Below, piece by piece: positions 23,620 to 33,207 of a stretch of DNA of 64,000 nt; positions within the stretch are counted from its first letter, which is position 1, and every line of letters starts with the position of its first letter. Source of the stretch: Hydrogenophaga sp. Its GTDB lineage: Bacteria > Pseudomonadota > Gammaproteobacteria > Burkholderiales > Burkholderiaceae_C. The stretch spans positions 1 to 64,000 of the forward strand of contig JACVCO010000007.1 in assembly GCA_016741995.1 (NCBI GenBank), in the 5' to 3' direction. The position numbers and the translations under genes are program-made. The notes beneath the pieces were generated by a model. It made no database searches and was not told where the DNA came from. It saw only the letters and a list, made by a program, of their open reading frames with translations.

Positions 23620-25644
23620 ATGGACCCCGCGGCCCACACACCCATGACCGAGCCGGTGGACGACGACGCGCTGCAGTCGCTGGGCCAGAACGCGCCCTGC
23701 GGCCTGCTTGCGCTCGACAACGGGCTGCGCGTGCGCGCGATCAACGACACCCTGCTCGACTGGCTCGGGCGCGACCGCAGCGAACTCGAGCGGCTCACCG
23801 GCCACGCCAGCTGGGCCGATTTCCCGACGCTGGCGCGCCTCACCGACGAAAGCGACCTGCAACAGCTGCGCGACCACCTGCACGAGCTGCAGGCCGGCGG
23901 CCGCGCGGCACCGCTGCAGTTGCGCCTGTTCGGCAAGGACGGCCGCTTCTTCACCATCGAACTGATCTCGCAGGCGGTGCGCGATGCCAAGGGCCGTTTC
24001 CAGCACACGCGCAGCGTGGTGGTGGACGTGAGCGCGCGCCAGCAGATCGAGCACCAGATCGTGGCCCGGCTGCGGCTGCTGCAGACCATCACCGACCGCA
24101 CGCCCTCGCGCCTGGCCTATTACGACAAGGACCTGATCTGCCGCTTCTGCAACGCGGCCTACGCCGAAGGCTACGGCCTGACGGCCGACGAGGTGATCGG
24201 CATCGAGCTCGGGCGCGTGCTCTCGCCCGAGGTGCTGCCCGAGGTGCTGCCGCGCGTGGCGCGCGTGCTCAACGGCGAGACGCTGAACCACGAGGCCGAA
24301 CGCCCCGACGCCGACGGCCTGCAGCGCTACTACGAGGTGCACTACCTGCCCGACCTGAAGGACGGCCAGGCGCTGGGCTTCTTCATCGAACTCATCGACA
24401 TCACCGAGCGCCGCCGCACCGAGGATTTCGTCTTCAACGCCAACCTCGACCTCGAGGAGCGCGTGGCGCAGCGCAGCGCCGAGCTCTACGCGAGCGAGCA
24501 ACGCTTCCGGCTCATGTCGCGCGCGATCCGCGACCACGCCATCTTCTTCACCGACGCCGACGGCGCCGTGAGCGACTGGACCGACAGCGCGCAGCGCCTG
24601 CACGGCTTCGAGCGCGGGCAGATCCTGGGCCGCTCGTTCGACGCGCTGTTCCAGGTGTCCGGCGGCGACGGCTCCGCGCCGGACACGCAGGCCCTGCTCG
24701 ACCGCTGCTTCGAAACCGGCCACGCCGAACACCAGGGCTGGAGCCGCCGCCGCGACGGCACGCGCTTCTGGTCGCACGCCACGCTGACCGCGCTGCGCGA
24801 CGAGAGCGATCAACTGCAAGGCCTGTCGGTGATCGTGCGCGACCTCACCGAGAGCAAGCGCCTGGCCGACGTGACCGCGCAACTCAACCAGGCGCTGGAG
24901 CGCCAGGTGCAGGAACGCACCGCGCAGCTCGACGCCGCCCACCGCGACCTCGACGCTTTTTCCTACACCGTGGCGCACGACCTGCGCGCCCCGCTGCGCC
25001 ACATCGGCCAGTTCGTGTCGCTCACGCAGGAAACGCTGGAGCCCGAGGCGCGCCACGATCTGCTGCAGTACCAGACCTCCATCGCCACCGCCGCGCGGCG
25101 CATGGGCGTCATGATCGACGGCCTGCTGGAGTTCACGCGCCTGGGCCGCGTGCGCATCGACAGCGTGCCGGTGTCGCTCGCGCCACTGGTGCTCGGCATC
25201 GTGGGCCACCTGCGCAACGACGTCGCGCCGCGCGAAGTGGAGTGGGTGGTCGACCCCGCGCTGCCGATGGTGCTGGGCGATCCGATCCTGCTGGCCGACG
25301 TGTTCGGCCGCTTGCTCGACAACGCCGCCAAGTTCACGCGCCGCGTGCCGCAGGCGCGCATCGAGATCGGGCAACTGCCCACGACCGGCGACAAGGTGAC
25401 GCTGTTCGTGCGCGACAACGGCGTGGGCTTCGACCTGAGCAAGGCGCGCAACCTGTTCCTGATGTTCCAGCGCCAGCACCACTCCATGGACTACGAAGGC
25501 ATCGGCATGGGCCTGGCCCTGGCGCACCGCGTGGTGCAACGCCACGACGGCCGGCTGTGGTGCGAAACCGCGCCCGGCGAGGGCTGCACCTTCTTCGTCG
25601 AGCTGCCGCGGGCCACGGACACGGGCGAGGCCGCGCCGGCATGA
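23620..25644 (+). CDS. Soluble multi-PAS sensor histidine kinase
   Basis: 674 residues, no membrane segment. GGGAGG lies six bases before the ATG at 23620; another ATG four bases earlier is out of frame. Three PAS modules: about 20-135, 148-265 (LAYYDKDLICRFCNAAYAEGYG) and 290-420 (IFFTDADGAVSDW). Phospho-acceptor His453 sits in YTVAHDLRAPLRHI, the bacteriophytochrome-like HisKA class. The ATPase has DNAAKF and MFQRQHHSMDYEGIGMGL. The ATPase G-box region is typical of kinases paired with small receivers, but no receiver gene follows. Instead its stop overlaps an AraC regulator start by 4 bases. Confidence 0.93.
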   Translation: MDPAAHTPMTEPVDDDALQSLGQNAPCGLLALDNGLRVRAINDTLLDWLGRDRSELERLTGHASWADFPTLARLTDESDLQQLRDHLHELQAGGRAAPLQLRLFGKDGRFFTIELISQAVRDAKGRFQHTRSVVVDVSARQQIEHQIVARLRLLQTITDRTPSRLAYYDKDLICRFCNAAYAEGYGLTADEVIGIELGRVLSPEVLPEVLPRVARVLNGETLNHEAERPDADGLQRYYEVHYLPDLKDGQALGFFIELIDITERRRTEDFVFNANLDLEERVAQRSAELYASEQRFRLMSRAIRDHAIFFTDADGAVSDWTDSAQRLHGFERGQILGRSFDALFQVSGGDGSAPDTQALLDRCFETGHAEHQGWSRRRDGTRFWSHATLTALRDESDQLQGLSVIVRDLTESKRLADVTAQLNQALERQVQERTAQLDAAHRDLDAFSYTVAHDLRAPLRHIGQFVSLTQETLEPEARHDLLQYQTSIATAARRMGVMIDGLLEFTRLGRVRIDSVPVSLAPLVLGIVGHLRNDVAPREVEWVVDPALPMVLGDPILLADVFGRLLDNAAKFTRRVPQARIEIGQLPTTGDKVTLFVRDNGVGFDLSKARNLFLMFQRQHHSMDYEGIGMGLALAHRVVQRHDGRLWCETAPGEGCTFFVELPRATDTGEAAPA

Positions 25645-26597
25645 ACACCGCCGCCCCCGCCCTGCAACGCTGGTCCACCGACGCGGTGGCCCCCGGGCAG
25701 CGGCTGGACTACTGGATCGGCGCGGTGTGCGAAGGCTTCCTGGAGATGGACGTGCGCAGCGCGATGCCCGGCTTCCAGGCCGAGCTGGTGTCGGCCCCGC
25801 TCGGGGCGATCGCGCTCAACGCGGTGCGCGGCAGCGGGCAGGACGTCTACCGCACCGGCCGCGGCATCGCCCACAGCGCACAGAACTTCTATTACCTGCT
25901 CTGCAAGACCGACGAGGCCTGGACCGCCGCGCAGGGCGAGCGCCGCGCGCGGCTGCTGCCGGGCGATCTGCTGCTGGTCGATTCGCGCCAACCCTACGAA
26001 TTCCACTTCCCCACGGCCTGCACCACCGCGTCGCTGGAGCTGCCCACCGACTGGCTGGAGCGCTGGCTGCCCGACGCGGGCGCCCACACCGGGCAGCGCA
26101 TCGACGGGCAGAGCGGCTTCGGTGCCGCGCTCTCGGCCTTCGTGCGGCAGTTGCAGCCTGCGATCGCGATCGCGCCGCCGCTGCCCGCGGCCGTGCTCAC
26201 CGATCAGCTGGGCGCCCTGCTCGCGCTCGGCGTGGGCACGCAACCCCAACACAGCCCGCCCGCACCGCGTGCCCTGCGCGAGCGCATCGCGGCGTGCATC
26301 CGCGAACGCCATGGCGAACCCGGGCTGACGGCGGCCGACGTGGCCAGGCAACTGGGCATCGGCGAACGCAGCCTGCACCGCGCCCTGGCGGCCGAGGGCC
26401 AGGCCTTCGCACCGCTGCTGATGGCCTGCCGGGTGGACAGCGCGCGCCGCCTGCTTGGCGATCCGCGCTTCGACCGCCTGGGCGTGGGCGAGATCGGCCG
26501 GCGCGTGGGCCTGCTCGATGCCTCGCACTTCGTGCGCGTGTTCCGCCGTCACGGCGGGCTCACGCCGGGGGCGTGGCGGCGCCAGCGCGGCCACTGA
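25641..26597 (+). CDS. AraC-family regulator, FeaR-like
   Basis: 318 residues. N-terminal AraC_binding_2/FeaR-like domain (about 1-190) with the sequence LPGDLLLVDSRQPYEFHF. C-terminal double helix-turn-helix at about 215-315: ADVARQLGIGERSLHRALA, then DASHFVRVFRRHGGLTPGAWRR. FeaR-type regulators activate amine, aldehyde or aromatic acid catabolism. Translation is coupled to the PAS kinase by an ATGA overlap. The alpha/beta hydrolase gene 130 bases downstream is a candidate target (inference). Confidence 0.92.
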   Translation: MNTAAPALQRWSTDAVAPGQRLDYWIGAVCEGFLEMDVRSAMPGFQAELVSAPLGAIALNAVRGSGQDVYRTGRGIAHSAQNFYYLLCKTDEAWTAAQGERRARLLPGDLLLVDSRQPYEFHFPTACTTASLELPTDWLERWLPDAGAHTGQRIDGQSGFGAALSAFVRQLQPAIAIAPPLPAAVLTDQLGALLALGVGTQPQHSPPAPRALRERIAACIRERHGEPGLTAADVARQLGIGERSLHRALAAEGQAFAPLLMACRVDSARRLLGDPRFDRLGVGEIGRRVGLLDASHFVRVFRRHGGLTPGAWRRQRGH

Positions 26598-26727
26598 CGC
26601 GCAGCACCAGAGCAACAAGCCGGCACACACCGGCCAGCCCCCTGGCACGCAACGGCCACGCGCGCCGACACAGCGCCCCTAGAGTGGCGGCGCCTCTTTT
26701 CCCCTTCATTCCCACAGGAGACATCCC

Positions 26728-27456
26728 ATGGCCGACACCTACGTTCTCGTCCACGGCGCCTGGCACACCGGCGCCGAACTCGAACCCGTGGCACAGCACC
26801 TGCGCCAGGCGGGCCACACCGTGCACTGCCCCACGCTGGCCGGCAACCGGCCCGGCGACGACCGCGCCCGCACCGGCCTGGCCGACGCCGTGGCCTCGCT
26901 CGTGGCCTTCGTCGAGCAGGAAAACCTGCAGGGCGTGCGCCTGGTCGGTCACAGCTACGGCGGCATGGTCATCAGCGGTGCGGCCGAGCGCCTGCTGCCG
27001 CGGCTGACGCGGCTCGTCTATGTGAACGCCTTCGTGCCGCAACCCGGCGATTGCCTCAACGACCTGGTGCCGCCCCACTACCGCGCCCTGTTCGACGGCA
27101 TCGCCGCCGCCAGCGGCAACGCGGTGATGTTGCCGTTCGAGATCTGGCGCGAGGTCTTCATCAACGACGCCGACCTCGCGCTCGCGAAGTCGGCCTACGC
27201 GAAGTTGAACCCGCACCCCTACGGCACCTTCACCCAGGCCAGCGCCATCACCCAGCCCATGGCGGCGCTGGCGATCGGCAAGTCGTACGTGAACTGCGTG
27301 CTCGATGTGGCATTGCCCGCCAGCCTGCCCTGGCACCCGCGCCTGTCGGAACGCTTGGGCCTTTTTCGCTACATCGAGTGCGTGGGCAGCCACGAGGCCT
27401 GGTTCACCGAACCGCAGGCGCTGGCCCGCGCGATCGAGGCCGCGGGGCGCGACTGA
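26728..27456 (+). CDS. Alpha/beta hydrolase, esterase/hydroxynitrile-lyase-like
   Basis: 242 residues, short cytoplasmic alpha/beta hydrolase. Nucleophile elbow GHSYGG with Ser76, oxyanion segment VLVHGAWHTG, and catalytic His222 in GSHEAWF. The compact size and the HGAWHTG start match the plant-type methyl-ester esterase / hydroxynitrile lyase subgroup common in soil proteobacteria. AGGAG lies upstream of the ATG. It follows the kinase/AraC pair on the same strand, with a separate promoter possible in the 130-base gap. Confidence 0.9.
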   Translation: MADTYVLVHGAWHTGAELEPVAQHLRQAGHTVHCPTLAGNRPGDDRARTGLADAVASLVAFVEQENLQGVRLVGHSYGGMVISGAAERLLPRLTRLVYVNAFVPQPGDCLNDLVPPHYRALFDGIAAASGNAVMLPFEIWREVFINDADLALAKSAYAKLNPHPYGTFTQASAITQPMAALAIGKSYVNCVLDVALPASLPWHPRLSERLGLFRYIECVGSHEAWFTEPQALARAIEAAGRD

Positions 27457-27458
27457 GA

Positions 27459-27493
27459 GGCGACCGGGGGGCCGCCGACGGGCGGTGGTCGCC
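27459..27493 (+). terminator. Hairpin after the alpha/beta hydrolase gene
   Basis: GGCGACC (27459-27465) pairs with GGTCGCC (27487-27493), and CCGCC/GGCGG can pair inside the loop. It begins three bases after the stop codon. No U-run follows, so termination is only suggested. Confidence 0.35.
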
Positions 27494-27653
27494 CGAGGGG
27501 CGGGCGGGTGAATTGGCGGGATTTTCCCCACCAGTTCGAATCAAGTTTTCCCCACACCCGGCCGATACGGCAGGCAATTCCCCGTGACCCACCCGGCCAC
27601 GGATGAAGACTGCCCCTCTCCTGCCTATCCGGCCCGCCTGTCGGGCACACACC

Positions 27654-29390
27654 ATGAACATCCTGCGCAACATGTCCGTCGGCGCCAAGCTGTGGTCCGG
27701 CGTCGTCCTCATCATCCTGGCGCTGCTCGCCACCGTGGCCACCGCCGGCCTGCGTTCGGCGCACCTCACGGAAGAGTCCGAGAAGGTGCTCTCCGCGCTG
27801 TCGACCAAGACCGCCCTCGCGATCGAGTGGGCCGGCCTCACCGAGACCAACGTCACGCGCGTGCAGGCCTCCACCCTGTCCACCGACCCGGCCATCGCCG
27901 AGATCTACAAGGACCTGATCCCTGTGGGCGTGGCGCGCATCACCGAGCTGCAGAAGCAACTCAATGCGATGGAGATGAACGAGGCCGAGAAGGCACAGCT
28001 CGCGAAGATCGCCGAGCACCGCAAGGGCGTGCTCGACTCGCTGGGCAAGGCCAACGCCTTCAAGAAGGACGGCGACGACGCCTCGGCCTCGGCCGAGATC
28101 CGCATGCGCTTCAACACGCTGGTGCCGCCTTACCTGGCCGCGCTGCGCGAGTTCGGCCAGATGCAGACCGTCATCATGGACGAGGCCCAGGCGCGCCTGA
28201 ACACGTCGCGCGCCACCAGCCTCACCATCGCGGCTTCGCAGGTGCTCGGCCTGATCGCGGCCATCGCGATCGGTGCCTTCTTCCTGATCCGCAACATCCG
28301 CACGCCGCTGCGCGAGACGATCGACTTCGCCGAGCGCATGGCGCAGGGCGACCTGACGGCGCAGATCCGCAGCGACCGTGGCGACGAGTTCGGCGCCATG
28401 ACGAAGGCATTGGCCGGCATGCGCGACCGCCTCGTGAACGTGGTGGCCGACGTCAAGCGCGGCACCGAGAACATCACCGTGGCCGCCAAGGAAATCGCCA
28501 CCGGCAACAACGACCTGTCCTCGCGCACCGAGCAGACCGCCTCCAGCCTGCAACAGACCGCGGCCTCGATGGAGCAGATGTCGGGCGCGATCAAGCAGTC
28601 CGCCGAATCGGCCCGCGTGGCCAACCAGCTCGCCGACGTGGCGGGCCAGAGCGCACAGAAAGGCGGCGCGGTGGTCTCGCAGGTGGTCTCCACCATGGAC
28701 GAGATCAACCAGGCCTCGCGCAAGATCAACGACATCATCGGCGTGATCGATGGCATCGCGTTCCAGACCAACATCCTGGCGCTGAACGCGGCGGTGGAAG
28801 CCGCGCGCGCCGGTGAACAGGGCCGCGGCTTCGCGGTGGTGGCGGGCGAGGTGCGCAACCTGGCGCAACGCAGCGCGCAGGCCGCCAAAGAGATCAAGGG
28901 CCTGATCAGCGCCTCGGTCGACAAGGTCACCGTGGGCAGCGAGCTCGTGGGCCAGGCCGGCCAGTCGATGTCGGAGATCGTGGGCAACGTGGCCCGCGTG
29001 CGCGACATCATCGGCGAGATCGCCAGCGCCTCGGGCGAACAGGCCGATGGCGTGAACCAGATCAACGCCGCCGTGGCCAACCTCGACCAGATGACGCAGC
29101 AGAACGCCGCGCTGGTGGAAGAAAGCGCGGCCGCGGCCACCAGCATGAACGAGCAAGCCGCGCGCCTGTCGGACGTGGTGCGCATCTTCCGCGTCGACGG
29201 GTCTGTCGCATCGACCGCCATCGCCGCGCTGCCGGCCCCCGCGCTTCAGCGCGCGGCCGCGCCGGTGTTCAAGCCCGCCAGCAAGCCCGCTGCCCCCGCG
29301 AAACCGGTGGTCGCGAAGCCCGCTGCCGTGGCCAAACCGGCCCCGGCCAAGGCCGGTGGCGACGACGTGGGCGAGTGGGAATCGTTCTGA
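27654..29390 (+). CDS. Methyl-accepting chemotaxis protein with C-terminal CheR/CheB tether
   Basis: 578 residues. The ATG at 27654 ([13 protein letters not shown]) starts directly before membrane helix 1 (about 10-32); an upstream ATG at 27603 would add a non-conserved leader. The periplasmic domain (about 33-185) has the length of a four-helix bundle. After helix 2 come a HAMP domain ([20 protein letters not shown]) and the MCP coiled coil with the conserved tip [20 protein letters not shown]. An Ala/Pro/Lys-rich linker ends in the pentapeptide EWESF, matching the W-x-x-F type docking sequence for CheR/CheB. It is the only receptor here with this tether. Confidence 0.95.
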   Translation: MNILRNMSVGAKLWSGVVLIILALLATVATAGLRSAHLTEESEKVLSALSTKTALAIEWAGLTETNVTRVQASTLSTDPAIAEIYKDLIPVGVARITELQKQLNAMEMNEAEKAQLAKIAEHRKGVLDSLGKANAFKKDGDDASASAEIRMRFNTLVPPYLAALREFGQMQTVIMDEAQARLNTSRATSLTIAASQVLGLIAAIAIGAFFLIRNIRTPLRETIDFAERMAQGDLTAQIRSDRGDEFGAMTKALAGMRDRLVNVVADVKRGTENITVAAKEIATGNNDLSSRTEQTASSLQQTAASMEQMSGAIKQSAESARVANQLADVAGQSAQKGGAVVSQVVSTMDEINQASRKINDIIGVIDGIAFQTNILALNAAVEAARAGEQGRGFAVVAGEVRNLAQRSAQAAKEIKGLISASVDKVTVGSELVGQAGQSMSEIVGNVARVRDIIGEIASASGEQADGVNQINAAVANLDQMTQQNAALVEESAAAATSMNEQAARLSDVVRIFRVDGSVASTAIAALPAPALQRAAAPVFKPASKPAAPAKPVVAKPAAVAKPAPAKAGGDDVGEWESF

Positions 29391-29449
29391 GCGGCACCGG
29401 CCCGCGCCGCGTGCGGGCCGCGGCGGGGGTGACATAAACTCCCGCGACC

Positions 29450-29998
29450 ATGGCGACCCGCAAGCCCACGCCTTCGTCCTCGCGCAGCGCCACCGCACGC
29501 AAGCCGGGTGGCGGCCGGGCGCGGCACGAGCACCACACGCTGCTCTCCACCGAGGCCTCGCCCTACTACCAGATCTGGGTGCTGACCAACCTCACCGGCA
29601 AGCCGTTCAACACGCGCTTCGGTGAGCGTTTCGACCTCAACCTCACCGAGTGGCGCGTGCTGCTCACGCTGGCCGACAAGCCCTACATCACGGCGCAGGC
29701 GCTGGCCGACTACACCGGGCTCGACAAGATGAGCGTCTCGCGCGTGGTGCGCAAGCTCGAGGCGCAAGGCCGCCTGGTGCGCGAGAACAGCGAGGCCGAC
29801 CGCCGCAGCTTCCACCTGCAGCTCACCGAGGCGGGCTGGGCGGTGTACGAAGAGATCGCCGCGGCCGCGATCGTGCGCGAAGCCGACATCTACGCCGGCC
29901 TCACCGCCAACGAACTCAAGACGCTGCACAAGCTGCTCGGCAAGCTCTCGCTGCGCGCGCGCGTCGACCCGTTCACGGGCAGCGGCGAGAGCGCCTGA
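29450..29998 (+). CDS. MarR-family transcriptional regulator
   Basis: 182 residues. A basic disordered leader (about 1-27) precedes the winged helix: FDLNLTEWRVLLTLAD, ITAQALADYTGLDKMSVSRVVRKLEAQGRL, and the wing ENSEADRRSFHLQLTEAG. MarR proteins are usually repressors released by phenolic or carboxylate ligands. It converges on the cupin gene. The nearest candidate targets are the divergent cupin and SDR/TRAP units, which are separated by a 32-bp palindrome at 30886-30917. Confidence 0.92.
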   Translation: MATRKPTPSSSRSATARKPGGGRARHEHHTLLSTEASPYYQIWVLTNLTGKPFNTRFGERFDLNLTEWRVLLTLADKPYITAQALADYTGLDKMSVSRVVRKLEAQGRLVRENSEADRRSFHLQLTEAGWAVYEEIAAAAIVREADIYAGLTANELKTLHKLLGKLSLRARVDPFTGSGESA

Positions 29999-30032
29999 GC
30001 GGCGCCGGCCCGCTTCGGCGCTCGCCCCCGCT

Positions 30033-30854
30033 TCAGAAACCGTAGGGTTCCAGGCGCGGGTCGCCGCCGCCGTGCGCCGGCCCTTCGGCCCAGGCCAGCA
30101 GCGAACAACCGAAGGTGGTGGACACGTCCACGGTCGAACCCGGTTCGATCACCACCACCGCGGGGCCCGCGATGCGCGTGTCGCCCACCGTGAGGTCGCC
30201 GGCGAGCAGGAACCAGTCGGTCAGGCCGCGGTGCTGCAGCGCGTTGAGCCGCGCGCCAGGCCACAGCTGCAGCGAGCAGATGCGCCGTTCGTGGCCGGTG
30301 CCCGCGTAGTCGAACACCGCGCGGCGCGACACACCCGCGAACGGCGAGGCCACCGGCACCACGTCGTCGAGCACCACGGTGATGTCGGGCGGCGTGAACG
30401 GCGCGTCGTTGCTCACCGCGGTCTTGCGCGCGTGCGGGTGAATGGCCGCGCCATCGGGCTCGATCACCACGCCCCCCTCGAGCCGCGAGAACAGCGTGCA
30501 GCCACCGTAGGTGACGGCGTCGTGCGTGGCGCCCGCGAGGTTGATGCCCACCGCGCCGGCGCGCGTGGTGCACTGGTAGTCCACCAGCTCACCCGAAAGG
30601 AAATAGCTGCTGGCGGTGCCGCGGTGCTGGTGCACGCCCGAGCGGCTCATGGGGTCGAAGGCGATGAGCCCGAGGAACAGGCCGGCCGCCTCGTCGCGGC
30701 GCACCGCTTTTTCCTTCGCGGTGCCGCGCGGCGTGGTGCGCCAGGGCAGGGCTTCGAGGTCGTAGGCGTACACGCCGGGTTGCACGCGGTGGCCGGCAAT
30801 CCAGCCCGGGGTGTGCACGTCGGCGGGCGCGGCAGGGGCTTCGAGGGCGCTCAT
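30033..30854 (-). CDS. Double-cupin protein (ChrR/dioxygenase-like)
   Basis: 273 residues with two cupin repeats. The first holds the metal-site sequence GVHQHRGTASSYFLSGEL (residues about 73-90). The second holds a degenerate version around LQHRGLTDWFLLAGDL. This pattern is shared by ChrR-type anti-sigma cupins and small-molecule dioxygenases or isomerases. The second repeat retains a single His, so only the first site is likely to bind metal. It is divergent from the SDR-TRAP operon and probably belongs to the same pathway (inference). Confidence 0.8.
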   Translation of the reverse strand: MSALEAPAAPADVHTPGWIAGHRVQPGVYAYDLEALPWRTTPRGTAKEKAVRRDEAAGLFLGLIAFDPMSRSGVHQHRGTASSYFLSGELVDYQCTTRAGAVGINLAGATHDAVTYGGCTLFSRLEGGVVIEPDGAAIHPHARKTAVSNDAPFTPPDITVVLDDVVPVASPFAGVSRRAVFDYAGTGHERRICSLQLWPGARLNALQHRGLTDWFLLAGDLTVGDTRIAGPAVVVIEPGSTVDVSTTFGCSLLAWAEGPAHGGGDPRLEPYGF

Positions 30855-30885
30855 GGGGAGTCTCCTAAGGGTAAACGCGGGGATC

Positions 30886-30917
30886 GGCCATTTGGTAACG
30901 AACGTTACTATATGGCC
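30886..30917. promoter_or_regulatory. Interrupted 32-bp palindrome between divergent cupin and SDR genes
   Basis: Outer arms GGCCAT (30886-30891) and ATGGCC (30912-30917) and inner arms GTAACG (30895-30900) and CGTTAC (30903-30908) share the same dyad axis. It lies 31 bases from the cupin start and 17 bases from the SDR start. The MarR-type regulator at 29450-29998 is the nearest candidate to bind it. Confidence 0.65.
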
Positions 30918-30934
30918 GAACCACCGGAGTTGTC

Positions 30935-31735
30935 ATGCCCCCTGTCGCCGAAACCCCCACCGAGCCCCGCGTGATCGCGGTCACCGGCGGTTCAAGCGGC
31001 ATCGGTGCGGCCACGGCGGCGCTGCTCGTGGCCCGCGGCCACCGCGTCATTTCGCTCGACCGCGCGGTGCCCGACGCCACGTTCGCGGCCGCCATCGCCG
31101 ACGGGCGTTTCCAGTACATCGCCTGTGATCTGGCGCGCGAAGAAGCGGTGGTGCAGGCGTTCGCCCGCGCCGCGTCGGAGCACGGTGCGATCCATGGCCT
31201 GGTGAACAGCGCGGGGGTCGAGTCGCGCCACCTGCTGACCGACATGTCGAGCGACGCCTGGGACCGCGTGATCGACATCAACCTGCGCGGCACCATGCTG
31301 TGCGTGCGCGAAGCCGCACCGCACATGCCCGCCGGCAGCGCCATCGTCAACGTGGCGTCCATCGCGGGCAAACGCATGTCGTATTCGGGCGATGCGGCCT
31401 ACACCGCATCGAAGGGCGCGGTGCTCGCGTTCACGCGCCACATGGCATTCGAACTCGCGGGCCAGGGCATCCGCATGAACGCGGTGTGCCCCGGGCCCAC
31501 GCTCACGCCCATGATCCACCGCAGCCTGAGCGCCGAGCGCATCGAGGCCGTGGCCCAGACCGTGCCGCTGGGCCGCTGGGTCAGCGCCGAGGACGTGGCC
31601 GAGGCCATCGCCTTCCTGCTCTCGCCCGCCGCCGCCATGATCACCGGCAGCACCATCGACGTGGATGGCGGCATGCTGGTCTCGAACGGAACGTCTTACC
31701 GGGACTATGTGGCCGCCCGGCAAGCGCAACGCTGA
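30935..31735 (+). CDS. Short-chain dehydrogenase/reductase
   Basis: 266 residues, classical SDR. Cofactor motif TGGSSGIG (17-24), NSAG, catalytic Ser142, Tyr156 and Lys160 in AYTASK, and a PG motif after it (NAVCPGPTLTP). Asp42 after strand 2 (ISLDRA) suggests NAD rather than NADP. The C-terminus includes the usual GSTIDVDGGM. It is followed after 27 bases by a TRAP transporter operon, so it probably oxidises or reduces the transported hydroxy or keto acid (inference). Confidence 0.93.
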   Translation: MPPVAETPTEPRVIAVTGGSSGIGAATAALLVARGHRVISLDRAVPDATFAAAIADGRFQYIACDLAREEAVVQAFARAASEHGAIHGLVNSAGVESRHLLTDMSSDAWDRVIDINLRGTMLCVREAAPHMPAGSAIVNVASIAGKRMSYSGDAAYTASKGAVLAFTRHMAFELAGQGIRMNAVCPGPTLTPMIHRSLSAERIEAVAQTVPLGRWVSAEDVAEAIAFLLSPAAAMITGSTIDVDGGMLVSNGTSYRDYVAARQAQR

Positions 31736-31762
31736 ATGCCACCCCACACGGAGACACCAACC

Positions 31763-32740
31763 ATGAACTGGATTCGCCCCCTGCTGGCCGGCATCGCCCT
31801 GGCCGCCGCCGCCACCGCGCAGGCCCAGCCCGCGCTGCGCATGGCCTATGTGGCCCCGCCCCCGGTGTGGGGGCCGATCGCCGACCGCTTCGCGAAAGAG
31901 GTGGCCGACCGCACCAATGGCGAGCTGAAGGTGCAGAGCTTCGGCGCCGGCCAGCTGGGCAGCCTGCCGCAGAACTACGCCGGCCTGCGGACCGGGCAGA
32001 TCGACATGATGCTGGCCGACACCGGCACGCTGGCGCTGGCCAAGGGCGGCAAGGATTTCAACGCCCTGTTCGCGCCCTACGTGTTCCGCGACCACGCGCA
32101 CTTCAAGAACTTCATGCTGTCCGACACCTTCCGCCAGATGCTGGCGCCGGTGGAGCAGGAAGCCGGCTTCAAGTACGTGGGCTACGTGTCGGACCGCTCG
32201 CCGCGCCAGCTCACCACCAGCAACCGCAAGGTGCTCAAGCCCGACGACATGAAAGGCCTGAAGGTGCGCGTGCCCGAGACGCCCGCCATCCTGGAGGTGA
32301 TGAAGGCCTGGGGCGCCGCGCCCACGCCGGTGCCCGCAGCCGAGCTGTACCTGGCGATGAAGCAGGGCCTGGTCGACGGCCAGGACAACGGCTTCGACGC
32401 CATCGCCGGCGCCAAGTACTTCGAGGTGCAGAAGTACGCCATGCGCATCGACTACATCCAGTCGGGCCTGATGGTGCTGATCGCCGCCGACAAGTGGGCG
32501 CGCCTGCCGCCCGCGCAGCAGAAGGCCATGAGCGAGGCCGTGGTGGCGACCGAGAAATGGGCCAGCCAGATGACCTGGGACGTGGCCACCAAATCGATCG
32601 AGACGCTCAAGGCCAACGGCATGGAGATCGTCGAGCCCGACCTCGCAGCCTTCCGCAAGGTGGCCGACGAGGCCAGCGCCAAGTTCGACGGCCAGCTCTG
32701 GAACAAGGGCACGCTGGAGAAGATCCGGGCCGTGAAATGA
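31763..32740 (+). CDS. TRAP transporter periplasmic receptor (DctP family)
   Basis: 325 residues with a Sec signal (PLLAGIALAAAATAQA-Q). The ATG at 31763 has GGAGAC upstream; an in-frame ATG nine codons earlier would extend the signal unnaturally. DctP landmarks: RFAKEVADRTNGELKVQSFG, GLKVRVPETPAILEVMKAWG with the conserved carboxylate-binding Arg, and AELYLAMKQGLVDGQDNG. It delivers an organic acid to the DctQ/DctM pair encoded immediately downstream. Confidence 0.95.
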   Translation: MNWIRPLLAGIALAAAATAQAQPALRMAYVAPPPVWGPIADRFAKEVADRTNGELKVQSFGAGQLGSLPQNYAGLRTGQIDMMLADTGTLALAKGGKDFNALFAPYVFRDHAHFKNFMLSDTFRQMLAPVEQEAGFKYVGYVSDRSPRQLTTSNRKVLKPDDMKGLKVRVPETPAILEVMKAWGAAPTPVPAAELYLAMKQGLVDGQDNGFDAIAGAKYFEVQKYAMRIDYIQSGLMVLIAADKWARLPPAQQKAMSEAVVATEKWASQMTWDVATKSIETLKANGMEIVEPDLAAFRKVADEASAKFDGQLWNKGTLEKIRAVK

Positions 32741-33207
32741 CGCGGGTGCTGTCGCTGCTCGACCGCGCGGTGGTCGCGCTGCTGGGCCTGTCCCTGCTCA
32801 CCCTGGTGCTGGTGGGTGGCGGGCAGATCCTGCTGCGTGTGACCATCGGCTACCCGCTGCCCTGGGCCACCGAGTTCAGCGTGGTGCTGATGATCTGGGC
32901 CACCATGCTCACGGGCTACGTGGGCGTGCGCCGCGACAGCCACCTCTCGGCCGACTTCCTCGGCCTGTCCATGTCCGACCGCACGCGCCGCGGGCTGCGC
33001 GTGCTCGCGCTCGCGCTGTCGCTGGGTTTCGTCGTCACCTATGGCTGGCAGAGCCGGCTCGTGATCGACGCGATGGAGGGCATCCCCTTCACCTCGATCC
33101 CGCTCACGCAGCCGGTGCTGTACTGGTCGCTGCCCGTGGGCGCGGCGCTGATGGCGATGGCGCTGGCCGAGAAGCTCTGGCGCGAGCGGCGCCCGCAGGA
33201 ACGTTGA
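32737..33207 (+). CDS. TRAP transporter small membrane subunit (DctQ family)
   Basis: 156 residues, four membrane helices. DctQ hallmark: PLPWATEFSVVLMIWATMLTG near residues 40-60, followed by VRRDSHLSADFL. It overlaps the receptor gene by 4 bases (ATGA) and the large subunit gene by one base (TGATG). Confidence 0.95.
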   Translation: MTRVLSLLDRAVVALLGLSLLTLVLVGGGQILLRVTIGYPLPWATEFSVVLMIWATMLTGYVGVRRDSHLSADFLGLSMSDRTRRGLRVLALALSLGFVVTYGWQSRLVIDAMEGIPFTSIPLTQPVLYWSLPVGAALMAMALAEKLWRERRPQER

